Below are positions 1-8,897 of a DNA stretch of 64,000 nucleotides, one piece after another. The position numbers and the translations under genes were made by a program. The notes under the pieces were generated by a model. That model searched no databases. It worked only from the letters and a program-made list of their open reading frames with translations, and had not been told where the DNA came from. The DNA is from Pseudomonas cremoris (GTDB lineage: Bacteria > Pseudomonadota > Gammaproteobacteria > Pseudomonadales > Pseudomonadaceae), in the NCBI RefSeq assembly GCF_014230465.1, contig NZ_JAAXCY010000001.1, positions 186,001-250,000 on the forward strand, read 5' to 3'. Positions within the stretch are counted from its first letter, which is position 1; each line of letters opens with the position of its first letter.

Positions 1-1
1 T

Positions 2-562
2 GGTTTTCTCAATGCTGTTTTTGCTCCGGGCTGGCGACAAAAAGTAAAATTGTTAGGCAAAATCATCCGACTCAATACACCGTTCGGGCTGTTGTATTGG
101 GGCTGCTGGTACGTTTTCCTTGGCTACCACCTGTATACCTGGCTAGGTTCAGTCATGGGGGCCGACATTCAGAGTTCCGCGACCACGCTGGCGTTAATGA
201 ACATCGTCAATCATGCAGTGGTTATTCTTATCGCACCCAATATGATACGGCAGTTCTGCTTGTTCTTTATAAGTTCCAACATGCACTATTATGGCGATGT
301 TGCGCCGCGCAATGCCCTGCAGCAAACCCAGGTAATGAACCCTTGGTGGCTGTGGCCATTCCAGCTGTTTTGTTTCAACTTTGGCAGTACCCACAGCATT
401 CATCACTTTGTGGTAAGAGACCCGTTTTATCTTCGCCAGATGACGGCGCCTTATGCCCATAAAGTCATGGCGCAAGCCGGTGTCAGGTTCAATGACTTTG
501 GCACCTACAAACGGGCAAACCGCTATTCCATGGAGCATTCGCACACTCGGCCACGGGGATAA
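2..562 (+). CDS. Fatty acid desaturase family protein, C-terminal part (5' end outside window)
   Basis: The frame is already open at base 2, so the true start lies upstream and only about 186 C-terminal residues are present. Two hydrophobic stretches come early (around LLYWGCWYVFLG and a later segment before NMIRQF). They are followed by the membrane-desaturase histidine box GSTHSIHHFV, which matches the third HxxHH iron-binding box of PF00487. Family members use a di-iron centre in the membrane to introduce double bonds or hydroxyls into acyl chains. The first two His boxes would lie upstream and cannot be checked. The TTG at base 50 is an internal codon, not a start. Specific substrate unknown. 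Confidence 0.7.
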   Translation, partial: GFLNAVFAPGWRQKVKLLGKIIRLNTPFGLLYWGCWYVFLGYHLYTWLGSVMGADIQSSATTLALMNIVNHAVVILIAPNMIRQFCLFFISSNMHYYGDVAPRNALQQTQVMNPWWLWPFQLFCFNFGSTHSIHHFVVRDPFYLRQMTAPYAHKVMAQAGVRFNDFGTYKRANRYSMEHSHTRPRG

Positions 563-708
563 ACACCTCACACATTATCTACTTGATAAAAAACCGACAT
601 CACGTTGTCACTACTTGCCTGGCGGCAAAGTATGCCTGTCGCTTGGCAACTTTAATATAGGTTATGAAAGCATCAAGGGTAGCACTTCAACTACAAGGAG
701 TTCGAGGC

Positions 709-1854
709 ATGAAAGCGCAAGGGATGTGTACAGAAAAGTTCGAAGCGGTCAAGCAGGCCTTCGAAGACATGTTTGATGATCCGCAGGAACGCGGGGCCGG
801 GCTCTGTGTTCAAGTAGATGGGGAAATGGTGGTCGATCTGTGGGCTGGTGTGGCGGATCAAGAGGGCAAAAAGCCTTGGACGCGCGATACGCTGGCCAAT
901 ACCTTTTGCGCTGTAAAGCCCTATGTCGCGGTGGCCATTCTGATGTTGGTCGAGGCGGGCAAGCTGGAGCTGGATGCGCCTGTTGCCCGTTACTGGCCTG
1001 AGTTCGCCCAGAACGGGAAAGCAAAAGTCACCTTGCGTCAGGTGATGAGCCACACTGCCGGCCTGCCGGCGCTGCGAACACCTGACCACAACCCCATGAT
1101 GTATGACTGGGAGCATATGGTTCAGGTACTGGCGGCCGAACCGCTTTGGTGGGAGCCTGGAACAGACCTGGGCTACGGCACTAGCACCTTTGGCTGGATC
1201 CTGGGTGAGTTGATTCGCCGGGTGGACGGACGAGATCCCTGCGTCTTTATCCACGAAGAGATCCTTACCCCTCATGACCTCGACGTTCACCTAGGCGTGG
1301 ACGAACAACACTTTCATCGTATCGCGCGCTTCGACAGTGCCACGGGTCGCGTCGGCGATCCTTACTCGCAAGCGTTGCGCACAGTGCTAAAAAACGAGCC
1401 CGCGCATATTGCAACCTACGCCTTCACCAACCCCGGAATGGTGCCTAGACGTACCAGTGACCCGCGCTGGTGGGCCTATCGACAGCCAGCGGTGTGCGCG
1501 CATGGCACGGCTCACGGCTTGGCCGGTTTCTATAGTGCATTGATGGCAGGCCACTTCATTGGTCGCGAACTGCTCAGTGAGTTCACCCGTGAGCACAGCC
1601 ATGGCATGGATCGGATATGGATGCGCCCGATGCGTTATGGATTGGGCTGCATGCTGGAGCAGCAACGCGACCCCACGGCCTCCCACGCAATGGGCCCGAG
1701 CACATTTGGTCATATCGGGCTTGGCGGTCCGATAAGTTTCGCTGATCCCGAAAGGCGAGTAAGTTTTGGTTTTGTCACCACGACTTCGGGCGGCCATATG
1801 ATGATTGATCCGCGCCCCAGCCGGCTCTCGTCCCTTGTGTATGCGGCGCTTTGA
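709..1854 (+). CDS. Beta-lactamase-fold hydrolase (EstB/class C-like) with Cys in the nucleophile motif
   Basis: This 381-residue protein belongs to the serine beta-lactamase-like family (PF00144), which covers esterases, D-aminopeptidases and class C enzymes. The start at 709 is chosen because AAGGAG sits 8 bases before it; an ATG at 664 lacks such a site. The fold signatures are clear: FCAVKP where SxxK is expected, followed by LVEAGKLELDAPV, then MSHTAGLP, and a late FGHIGLGG replacing the KTG/HxG motif. The residue at the usual catalytic serine is Cys67, with Lys70 intact. No signal peptide is seen, so it is probably cytoplasmic. It is unlikely to be a drug-resistance enzyme; an esterase-like or diverged role is more likely. 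Confidence 0.8.
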   Translation: MKAQGMCTEKFEAVKQAFEDMFDDPQERGAGLCVQVDGEMVVDLWAGVADQEGKKPWTRDTLANTFCAVKPYVAVAILMLVEAGKLELDAPVARYWPEFAQNGKAKVTLRQVMSHTAGLPALRTPDHNPMMYDWEHMVQVLAAEPLWWEPGTDLGYGTSTFGWILGELIRRVDGRDPCVFIHEEILTPHDLDVHLGVDEQHFHRIARFDSATGRVGDPYSQALRTVLKNEPAHIATYAFTNPGMVPRRTSDPRWWAYRQPAVCAHGTAHGLAGFYSALMAGHFIGRELLSEFTREHSHGMDRIWMRPMRYGLGCMLEQQRDPTASHAMGPSTFGHIGLGGPISFADPERRVSFGFVTTTSGGHMMIDPRPSRLSSLVYAAL

Positions 1855-1884
1855 GTCGGTGCCAGTACCCCGTCGGGTAGCGGT

Positions 1885-2394
1885 TCAAACCGCGTTATGC
1901 GCGGCGATGTTGCGATATTGCCCTTTGAAATACAGCAATGGCTGAGCAGTTGCCGTTTCTTGCAGGTTCAGCGCTTTTACCTCGCCGATAACGATCAGGT
2001 GATCACCTGCAGCATGTTCCGCGTGAATTTCACAATCAAGCCAGTGCAGGCTGCCGACAATGATTGGATTACCCAGCGGCGACGCCTGCCAATCGACATC
2101 AAGCCATTTGTCGGTACCTCGCCGAGCGAACTGGTTGGAAATCCTGACCTGCTCACCCGATAGGATATTGACTGCAAAACGGCCCGCCTGGCGAATTTTG
2201 GGATAGCTGGCCGAACTGGACATGACGCTGAATGACACCAGTGGCGGGCTCATCGACACGCTATAGAACGACTGGCACGTGAAGCCAATCGGCTCGCCAT
2301 CAATGTGTGAGGTAATCACTGTGATACCGGATGCGTAGTGCCCAAGCGCTTCGCGAAAGCTCAATGGCTCGATAGCAGTACTGGAAAGTGACAT
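1885..2394 (-). CDS. Flavin reductase-like FMN-binding protein, third gene of the mesX-mesD unit
   Basis: This 169-residue protein matches the flavin reductase domain family (PF01613). FREALGHYASGITVIT is the typical opening, followed by GFTCQSFYSVSMSPPLVSF and an NILSGEQV-like segment. Such proteins use NAD(P)H to supply reduced FMN to a partner oxygenase. The start at 2394 is preceded by AGGA seven bases away; an upstream in-frame ATG at 2433 adds 13 residues with no homology look. It lies about 110 bases downstream of mesD on the same strand. The likely job, by inference, is to provide reduced flavin for the oxygen-dependent MesX reaction. Specific partner not proven. Confidence 0.8.
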   Translation of the reverse strand: MSLSSTAIEPLSFREALGHYASGITVITSHIDGEPIGFTCQSFYSVSMSPPLVSFSVMSSSASYPKIRQAGRFAVNILSGEQVRISNQFARRGTDKWLDVDWQASPLGNPIIVGSLHWLDCEIHAEHAAGDHLIVIGEVKALNLQETATAQPLLYFKGQYRNIAAHNAV

Positions 2395-2504
2395 AGCAAA
2401 TCCTGGATAGAGGGCACCACTCGAAAGTGTCACGGAGGGCCCACAGCGGATCGTTCATTTTTCAACCCACTGCGCCCCTCCCACACACCACTTTCGACGT
2501 CCGT

Positions 2505-3539
2505 TCAGCGCGAGTTCAACAGTTCTCGTCGGACTATTTCAGCACCTGCGCTTAACGCACTTAACTTGCCTCTTGCGACGCCACGAGATAAAGGGGCCAT
2601 GCCACAGTTGGTGCAAGGATAGAGTTTGTCGGCATCGACAAACTCAAGTGCCTTGCGCAAGGTATTGGCGACTTCCTCGGGTGTTTCAATAGTATTGGAG
2701 GCCACATCAATAGCCCCGACCATGACTTTTTTGCCTCGGATGAGCTCAATCAGATCCATTGGGACGTGAGAGTTGTGGCATTCCAGCGAGACGATATCGA
2801 TGCTGGATTTTTGCAGCTTGGGGAAGGCCTCTTCATATTGTCGCCACTCAGATCCCAGCGTTTTTTTCCAGTCCGTATTGGCTTTGATGCCGTAGCCATA
2901 ACAAATATGCACAGCGGTTTCACACTTGAGGCCTTCGATCGCCCTTTCCAGGGTGGCAACGCCCCACTCATTCACTTCATCAAAGAACACGTTAAAGGCG
3001 GGCTCATCGAACTGGATGATATCAACGCCCGCGGCCTCCAGCTCCCGCGCTTCTTGATTGAGAATCTTGGCGAATTCCCAAGCCAGTTTTTCGCGGCTTT
3101 TGTAGTGGTTGTCGTACAGCGTATCAATCATGGTCATTGGACCCGGCAGCGCCCATTTGATGGGTTGCTTGGTTTGCTGACGTAGAAACTTGGCATCTTC
3201 GACAAACACAGGCTTTTGGCGCGCCACAGCACCTACCACCGTCGGCACACTCGCATCGTAGCGATCGCGAATTCTAACGGTCTCACGCTTCTCAAAATCT
3301 ACGCCGCTGAGGTGCTCAATAAACGTAGTGACAAAGTGCTGACGTGTTTGTTCGCCATCGCTGACGATATCGATCCCGGCGTGTTGCTGTTCATGCAATG
3401 ACAAACGCAATGCATCGTGCTTGCCCTCAACTAATGCCTCATCCTGCAATTTCCAGGGTGACCAAAGTGTCTCGGGCTGCGCAAGCCAAGAAGGTTTAGG
3501 CAAGCTGCCTGCCGTTGAGGTAGGTAATAACTTCTTCAT
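2505..3539 (-). CDS. mesD: MesD-type core methionine synthase (MetE C-terminal family)
   Basis: This 344-residue protein corresponds to the catalytic half of cobalamin-independent methionine synthase and lacks the N-terminal folate-binding half of MetE. Zinc-site residues are visible as HICYGYG (His211, Cys213), SLEC (Glu253) and CTNCGMAP (Cys312). FDEPAF and the opening TAGSLPKP are also family marks. Short core-MetE proteins paired with a DUF1852 protein have been described as MesD and MesX, a folate-independent methionine synthase needing oxygen. Here mesX lies 27 bases upstream on the same strand, which makes MesD the preferred name over a generic MetE paralogue. Its methyl donor is not known from sequence. 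Confidence 0.85.
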   Translation of the reverse strand: MKKLLPTSTAGSLPKPSWLAQPETLWSPWKLQDEALVEGKHDALRLSLHEQQHAGIDIVSDGEQTRQHFVTTFIEHLSGVDFEKRETVRIRDRYDASVPTVVGAVARQKPVFVEDAKFLRQQTKQPIKWALPGPMTMIDTLYDNHYKSREKLAWEFAKILNQEARELEAAGVDIIQFDEPAFNVFFDEVNEWGVATLERAIEGLKCETAVHICYGYGIKANTDWKKTLGSEWRQYEEAFPKLQKSSIDIVSLECHNSHVPMDLIELIRGKKVMVGAIDVASNTIETPEEVANTLRKALEFVDADKLYPCTNCGMAPLSRGVARGKLSALSAGAEIVRRELLNSR

Positions 3540-3566
3540 TACAGATAACCTTGTACGTTTAATGAA

Positions 3567-4550
3567 TCAAAGCGTGCAGTGAGCCGACCATTGCTCCAAC
3601 GTCGCTTGATACGGTTTGATGAAGTGTTCTTCAACGAACCGTCCCTGCTCAACGGCCAGCCGGCTGCGCTCTTCTCGGTCATAGACAATGAGCGTCAATG
3701 AATAATCCTGATGCTTCAAACTGGGTTGATAGCATTTTCCGGCTGCAGAATTGGCGTTGTAGATTTCAGGCCGATAGATTTTCTGGAACGTGTCCATTGT
3801 GCTAATGGTACTGACCAATTCAAGAGTAGTGTAATCACCCAGCAAGTCGCCTGAAAAATAAAATGCCAGCGGCGCAACACTATTGGACGGCATGAAATAA
3901 CGAACTTTCAAACCCATCTTCTGGAAGTACTCGTCGGTTAACGAATACTGATCCTGCTCATACTCAACACCCAGCACGGGGTGATGGTTTTCAGTTCGGT
4001 GATAGGTCCTGCTACTCGAAACACTGAGGCAAATAACCGGTGGCTTATTGAAATGATCCGCATAGGCTTTCGAACTCACGAACTGCTTGAATAGTTTTCC
4101 ATGCAAATCACCAAAATTATCGGGCGTGCTGAATTCGGGCTTGCCTTGATTGTGCCCAAGCAACACCACACTGAAGTCATAATCGCGAACATACGAGGAA
4201 AAATTATTCCCGACAATGCCTTCAATGCGCTCATTGGTTTTTCGATCGACAATAGTCGTTTTCAATACTTCGATCAACGGCACGGCGTGGCCGCCATGGC
4301 CTTCATCAACGCCCATCTCAACGGAGATAATTTCAAGTTCGACAGCGTAACGATCGGCCGTGGGATTATCCCAATGCGCCAAGGCATTGAAACGGTTGTC
4401 AATCATTCGCAAGGTATTGCGCAAGTTCTCTTGGCGGCTCTTGCCTCTGGCCAAGTTGGCGAAGTTCGTGGTAATACGCGTATTTTCAGAGGGATGATAA
4501 TGTTCGTCGAAACGAATACGCTTGATGGAAAATGTAAAGGCTTCATTCAT
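3567..4550 (-). CDS. mesX: MesX, DUF1852 partner of MesD
   Basis: This 327-residue soluble protein is recognised as a DUF1852 family member. It opens with FTFSIKRIRFDEHYHPSENTRITTNFANLARG and carries conserved stretches such as GHGGHAVPLIEVL and YRPEIYNANSAAGK. In published genetic work on folate-independent methionine synthases, MesX is required together with MesD and oxygen. It is first in a minus-strand unit: mesX, 27 bases, mesD, 110 bases, flavin reductase. The order suggests co-transcription from a promoter in 4551-4793. The chemical role of MesX is not established; the nearby reductase suggests flavin chemistry, which is inference. Confidence 0.85.
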   Translation of the reverse strand: MNEAFTFSIKRIRFDEHYHPSENTRITTNFANLARGKSRQENLRNTLRMIDNRFNALAHWDNPTADRYAVELEIISVEMGVDEGHGGHAVPLIEVLKTTIVDRKTNERIEGIVGNNFSSYVRDYDFSVVLLGHNQGKPEFSTPDNFGDLHGKLFKQFVSSKAYADHFNKPPVICLSVSSSRTYHRTENHHPVLGVEYEQDQYSLTDEYFQKMGLKVRYFMPSNSVAPLAFYFSGDLLGDYTTLELVSTISTMDTFQKIYRPEIYNANSAAGKCYQPSLKHQDYSLTLIVYDREERSRLAVEQGRFVEEHFIKPYQATLEQWSAHCTL

Positions 4551-4793
4551 TTTAATCTGACACCCTAATGCCCGACACCCAATCGCCCTTGAGTGATTAC
4601 TTGGCGATTGATTCAGCGATATAAATAATATCTTTAATTAAGGTGCAGTGTAGGCTGACAAAAGCGTGCGTAAAACTGAATTGATTTCACTGACTCTTTA
4701 GCCCTGCTCATGATGGGCGACGCAATCATATGAAGAAGTCTCTAAAGCCGCCTGCTCTTACAACTCACCCTAGGGAACAGGCAGCCTTTTGAG
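4551..4793. promoter_or_regulatory. Intergenic region before mesX
   Basis: About 240 non-coding bases separate the histidine kinase stop from the mesX start, both genes running on the minus strand. The half next to mesX is A/T-rich (ATATAAATAATATCTTTAAT around 4619-4640) and is the likely promoter region of the mes unit. No SAM or cobalamin riboswitch fold was recognised by eye. The kinase-proximal part holds a terminator-like hairpin listed separately. Confidence 0.4.
4747..4785 (-). terminator. Possible terminator of the hybrid histidine kinase
   Basis: On the minus strand GCTGCCTG and CAGGCGGC can pair over 8 positions with one G-U wobble, and the stem is followed by TTTAGAG. The loop is long (about 22 bases) and the T-run short, so this may be a weak terminator or none. 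Confidence 0.35.
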
Positions 4794-6632
4794 CTACCTC
4801 CCCAACAACTCCCGAACCCTCCCTCCTAGCGCCTCGACCGCAAACGGCTTCGTCAACACCCCCATCCCGGCACCCAATTGCCCATACCCCATCACCGCGT
4901 TCTCTGCATACCCGGTGATAAACAACGTCTTCAACCCTGGCCGCATATCCATCCCCGCTTCGGCCATCTGCCTGCCATTCATGCCGCCTGGCAACCCCAC
5001 GTCTGTCACCAGCAAATCAATATGCACGTCCGAACGCAGCAGTTTCAGCCCGGCTGCGCTGTCCGCCGCTTCAATCACGGTGTAGCCCAATTCTCCCAAC
5101 ACATCCGCGAGCAACATACGCACGGTGGACTCATCGTCCACCAGCAACACGGTCTCGCCATGCTGCGCAACCTCCAATGTCGCCTGCCCGGGAGCCAGCT
5201 CATCACCCGACGCAGCGCCGTGGTGGCGTGGAAGGTAGAGGGACACGCATGTGCCCTCGCCCACTGCGGATTGAACATACACCTGCCCACCCGACTGCTG
5301 GGCAAACCCATAGATCATGGACAACCCCAACCCCGTGCCCTGGCCAATGGGCTTAGTGGTAAAAAACGGCTCAAACACATGCGCCATCACCTCGGGGGAC
5401 ATACCGGTGCCGGTGTCGGTAACGCTCAGGCGAAGGTAGGCGCCTTCGCTAAGGTCGTAGGCACGGGCGGCATCGTGGTCGAGCCAGCGGTTGCTGGTTT
5501 CCAGCACGATGCGGCCGCCTTCTGGCATGGCGTCGCGCGCATTGATGCACAGGTTGAGCAGGGCGTTTTCCAGTTGGCTGACGTCAACGAAGGCGGTCCA
5601 CGCATCAGGGGCGCCGGTGGTTTCGATCTGGATGCCAGGGCCGGCGGTGCGTTGGATGAGTTCGGCCATGCCGTACATCAGGGTGTTGACGTTGGTGGCG
5701 CGGGGCTCCAGGGTTTGCCGGCGGGAGAACGCCAAGAGGCGTTGGGTGAGGACTGCGGCGCGTTTGGCCGAACCTTGCGCGGCAACCATGTATTTGTCGA
5801 CGTCGCTGAGGCGGCCCTGGTGGATGCGGCGATTCATCAGTTCAAGCGCGCCGGAGATGCCGGCGAGCAGGTTGTTGAAGTCGTGGGCCAGGCCGCCGGT
5901 GAGTTGGCCGACGGCTTCCATTTTTTGCGATTGGCGCAGTTTTTCTTCGGCCTGCATCAGCATGGCGGTGCGTTCGGCCACGCGTTGCTCGAGGGTTTCG
6001 TTAAGGGCACGCAGTTCGGCTTGGGCTTCGCGCAGGGATTCGTCGGCGATGGTGCGCTCCAGCAGGTCAGCGGCTTGACGCGCGAGGATGTCGAGCAGGC
6101 GCAGGTCACGGTCGGACGGCTGGTGCGGTGTGCTCCAGTGGGTGGAGATCATGCCGAGCAGGCGGCCGTCACGAGAGCGCAACGGGGTGGTCTGGGCCGA
6201 ACGGATGCCTGCGCGGCGGAAGGCGATCAGGTCGTCGGTGCCGGCAATGTCGGCCCATTCTTCGAAATCGGGGATGATGGCGCGCTGGCCCAATTGCAGG
6301 GCCATGGTGCAACTGCTGTAGGCGAAGGGGCTCACCCATTGCCAGAACCCTACGGCCTCGGGCGGCAAGCCCCGTGAGCACAGCAGTTGCAGTTCACCGC
6401 CATGGCCAGAGGGATGGCCTTGGGGGCACAGCAGCTGCATGGTGCCGAACTGAGAGCCGGTGATGGACACCGCGGCGTCAACGATTTTGCCGTAGAGGGC
6501 TTCGAGGTCTTGTTCGCCGATCAGGTCGAGGCTGATGCGGTGCAGGAATTCGATGTCCGACAGCGCAGTTTCCGAGTCACGGGAGGCAACACGGGGAAAG
6601 GCTCCCGGAAAGGCGGTGCGTAGGGTTTTCAT
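4794..6632 (-). CDS. Hybrid sensor histidine kinase, GAF-HisKA-HATPase-REC
   Basis: This 612-residue protein has no signal peptide or membrane segment, so it is a cytoplasmic sensor. A GAF domain covers roughly residues 25-195. It is followed by a coiled linker (LREAQAELRALNETLEQRVAERT), a HisKA domain with phospho-acceptor His250 in LAHDFNNLL, and an HATPase with the N box LCINARDAMPEGG and G boxes DTGTGMS and GQGTGLGLS. A C-terminal receiver has the acidic pair in LLVDDE and the acceptor Asp in LLVTDVGLPGG. The layout resembles bacterial two-component hybrids of the NtrB-like HDFNN class. It has no partner regulator beside it, and the GAF ligand is unknown. Confidence 0.88.
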   Translation of the reverse strand: MKTLRTAFPGAFPRVASRDSETALSDIEFLHRISLDLIGEQDLEALYGKIVDAAVSITGSQFGTMQLLCPQGHPSGHGGELQLLCSRGLPPEAVGFWQWVSPFAYSSCTMALQLGQRAIIPDFEEWADIAGTDDLIAFRRAGIRSAQTTPLRSRDGRLLGMISTHWSTPHQPSDRDLRLLDILARQAADLLERTIADESLREAQAELRALNETLEQRVAERTAMLMQAEEKLRQSQKMEAVGQLTGGLAHDFNNLLAGISGALELMNRRIHQGRLSDVDKYMVAAQGSAKRAAVLTQRLLAFSRRQTLEPRATNVNTLMYGMAELIQRTAGPGIQIETTGAPDAWTAFVDVSQLENALLNLCINARDAMPEGGRIVLETSNRWLDHDAARAYDLSEGAYLRLSVTDTGTGMSPEVMAHVFEPFFTTKPIGQGTGLGLSMIYGFAQQSGGQVYVQSAVGEGTCVSLYLPRHHGAASGDELAPGQATLEVAQHGETVLLVDDESTVRMLLADVLGELGYTVIEAADSAAGLKLLRSDVHIDLLVTDVGLPGGMNGRQMAEAGMDMRPGLKTLFITGYAENAVMGYGQLGAGMGVLTKPFAVEALGGRVRELLGR

Positions 6633-6758
6633 GGGACTACCAAGGGAATGGCATTGAGCTATTAGCAGCGTATCAGCAAAGCTATGACCACGCGCTATAG
6701 GCAGACGTTCGGTGCTGATCGCAACAACGGTTGCCCCCTACGAACCGCCGCCCTGCCC

Positions 6759-7367
6759 TCAGCTGTGAATCGGCAAGGCCACCCCAAACAGCACAAAGAA
6801 CCCACCACACACCTTATTAAAGCGCCGCCCGGTTCGCGCCAGCCAAGGCCGGACCCGGTTGGCAGCGCTGGCTACCATGAATTCCACAAAAAACTCCACC
6901 ACGGCGTAGGTCAGCGCAATGGCAGCTGTTTGCGCAATGAGATTCCTGTGCGGGTCCAGGAACGGTGGGATAAACGCGGTGAACAACAGCAGCGCCTTGG
7001 GGTTTGAAATGGCTGACACCAACCCTTGGCGGAACAGCGACCATCGCCGCAGGCTGGGCATACCGGAGGTCTCCAGGCTGACGGGTGCGGATCGCCACAG
7101 CCCGAAGCCCAGCCAGATTAGATAAAGCCCCCCCGCAATCTTCAAGGCCGTGAACCAGGTGGCCGAGGCCTGGATCAGCGCGCCCAGACCCAAGGCGCAC
7201 AGCGACAGTACGAAGGCAAAGCCGAGCACGCCGCCGCTGATGGTGAACAGTGTTCTGCGCTGCCCGTAAATCGCGCCATGGGTCAGCGCCAGCAAGGCAT
7301 TGGGCCCAGGCACTACTGCGATGCCAAAGCAGGTAAACAGGTACAGCAACCAGGTGTCGAAGGGCAT
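6759..7367 (-). CDS. LysE/RhtB family amino acid exporter
   Basis: This 202-residue inner-membrane protein begins MPFDTWLLYLFTCFGIAVVPGPNALLALTHG, the hallmark of the LysE family (PF01810) with its PGPN motif. It shows about six hydrophobic segments. Family members export amino acids or related compounds by proton exchange. The start at 7367 has GGAAAG just upstream; an in-frame start at 7442 would add a polar stretch unlike the family. It is divergently arranged with a LysR gene starting at 7480, the usual pairing for this family, so the LysR protein probably controls it. Confidence 0.85.
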   Translation of the reverse strand: MPFDTWLLYLFTCFGIAVVPGPNALLALTHGAIYGQRRTLFTISGGVLGFAFVLSLCALGLGALIQASATWFTALKIAGGLYLIWLGFGLWRSAPVSLETSGMPSLRRWSLFRQGLVSAISNPKALLLFTAFIPPFLDPHRNLIAQTAAIALTYAVVEFFVEFMVASAANRVRPWLARTGRRFNKVCGGFFVLFGVALPIHS

Positions 7368-7479
7368 GGTCTTTCCGCTAGGTGTTGGTTCAAGCCAGCA
7401 TCTTGCGATGCGGACATTTCTCCTGAAAAGCGCATAATTCACGCAACAGCCATTCGATTAACGAATAGAGGTCAGCCCG

Positions 7480-8343
7480 ATGCCTTCCAGTGATTTGCAA
7501 ATCGATTGGCTCAAGTGTTTTGTCGCGGTGGTGGATGCAGGCTCCTTGTCCGGCGCGGCCCATGAGGTCAACCGTTCGCAGTCGGCCGTGAGCATGCAGA
7601 TGAAGAAGCTGGAGACCGCACTGGGGCGCCCCTTGTTGAACCGTGGCCCCAGGCACCTGCAACTGACCGATGACGGCCAAACGCTGCTCGGCTACGCGCG
7701 GCGCATGCTTGCACTGCATGCCGAGACTCAGGCGGCGTTTCATGGTGAAACGTTGACCGGGCGGATCCGCCTGGGTGTCGCCGAGGATTACGCGGCCAAG
7801 TACCTCACGCCCGTGCTCAAACGCTTCGCGCCGCGTTACGCCGGCGTCGATATAGAGCTGACCTGCGAACAGTCCACCGCACTCATCCCACGCCTGCGCA
7901 GCGGCGACCTGGATCTGGCGCTGGTGTCCAGAGACTCGCCGCAGAGCGGGACGTTTCTGTTTCATGAGCCGATGGTGTGGGTGGGCTCGCCTCAGTTCGA
8001 ACTGTGGCGACGAGACCCGGTGCCGATCGCCGTCTACGAAAGCGAAAGCCTGGCCCGGCGCTATGCGGTGAATTCACTGGCCCAGCAGGGGCGGCAATTC
8101 AAGGTGGTGTACAACAGCTCCAGCCTGGCAGGCCAGGTGGCGGCGGTTGAGGGCGGGCTTGCGATTGCGGCGATTACACAGTGCACGGTGCAGGCATCGC
8201 TTCAAGTGTTGAGCGGTGAGCACGGTTTGGGAAATATCCAACCCATGGAGGTGTCGATTCTGCGCAGCCGCGCCTCGCGTGGGTCCAAGGCGGTTGATAG
8301 CCTGCATGCGTTCATCATCAGTGCGTTGAGGCAGCAGGCGTAG
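7480..8343 (+). CDS. LysR-family regulator, divergent from the LysE exporter
   Basis: This 287-residue protein has an N-terminal winged helix-turn-helix (residues about 8-67: LKCFVAVVDAGSLSGAAHEV, SQSAVSMQMKKLE) and a LysR substrate-binding domain from about residue 90 (GRIRLGVAEDYAAKYLTPVL). AGAGGTC lies 8 bases before the ATG. The 112-base gap to lysE probably holds both promoters and its binding site. The ligand is presumably an amino acid exported by the neighbour; this is inferred from position only. Confidence 0.87.
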   Translation: MPSSDLQIDWLKCFVAVVDAGSLSGAAHEVNRSQSAVSMQMKKLETALGRPLLNRGPRHLQLTDDGQTLLGYARRMLALHAETQAAFHGETLTGRIRLGVAEDYAAKYLTPVLKRFAPRYAGVDIELTCEQSTALIPRLRSGDLDLALVSRDSPQSGTFLFHEPMVWVGSPQFELWRRDPVPIAVYESESLARRYAVNSLAQQGRQFKVVYNSSSLAGQVAAVEGGLAIAAITQCTVQASLQVLSGEHGLGNIQPMEVSILRSRASRGSKAVDSLHAFIISALRQQA

Positions 8344-8465
8344 TCGTGTGGCACATGAACATCAACGGGTACCGCCGCAATCCAGCCAACCGGAAGCTTC
8401 ATCGCTGCTGAAACCGCGCCCGCACCCTGCTAACCTGCGACGCTTGCCTGCATTCGGAGCGCTCC

Positions 8466-8828
8466 ATGGCCTTATCCAAACGCGACACCACCCGCATCGA
8501 ACGCGCCTTGGTCGCCACCCTCACCGACGCCTGCGAAACCGCCAAAGGTGAAATCCCGGGTTTTGAGTGGCTGACCCACACCGTCAACTACGCCAACTTC
8601 CCGCAAAGCCTGGCCATCACCTGGATCTTTGACACCCGCGCCAATAAAGAGCACGCCCTGGCAACTGGCCTGGACGCCCGCATGCGTGAACTCACCGCCA
8701 CCGCCCTGCGCGAGGCAGATATCCCGAGCGTGCCGTTAACGCGTTGCGTGCACTTCGACTGCGAAGAAGCCTGCCACGCTCAGCACGGCGGCAATTGGCG
8801 CTTGCGCCTGACCCGCTCAGCCAACTAG
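8466..8828 (+). CDS. Conserved hypothetical protein (120 aa)
   Basis: A small soluble protein of 120 residues that I do not assign to a named family. It starts MALSKRDTTRIERALVATLT and contains GFEWLTHTVNYANFPQSLAITWIFDT, a mixed alpha/beta pattern. Three Cys lie near the C-terminus (TRCVHFDCEEACHA), which could bind a metal or form a redox site, though this is speculation. GGAGCG precedes the ATG. The gene sits between LysR and an exported-protein gene, both on the same strand, with no clear functional link. Coding potential is good given codon usage like its neighbours. Confidence 0.7.
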   Translation: MALSKRDTTRIERALVATLTDACETAKGEIPGFEWLTHTVNYANFPQSLAITWIFDTRANKEHALATGLDARMRELTATALREADIPSVPLTRCVHFDCEEACHAQHGGNWRLRLTRSAN

Positions 8829-8897
8829 AGCCCGTCACCCAACTGCTGGATAATGCCCCACCCTGCTCCCCGCCCTTCGATAAGGAAGTCCCGCCCC

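Noticed and set aside
4878..6377. Long open frame antisense to the hybrid histidine kinase
   Set aside because: No family resemblance, composition rich in Arg/Gly/His, and it lies wholly opposite a clearly conserved kinase; an effect of high GC.
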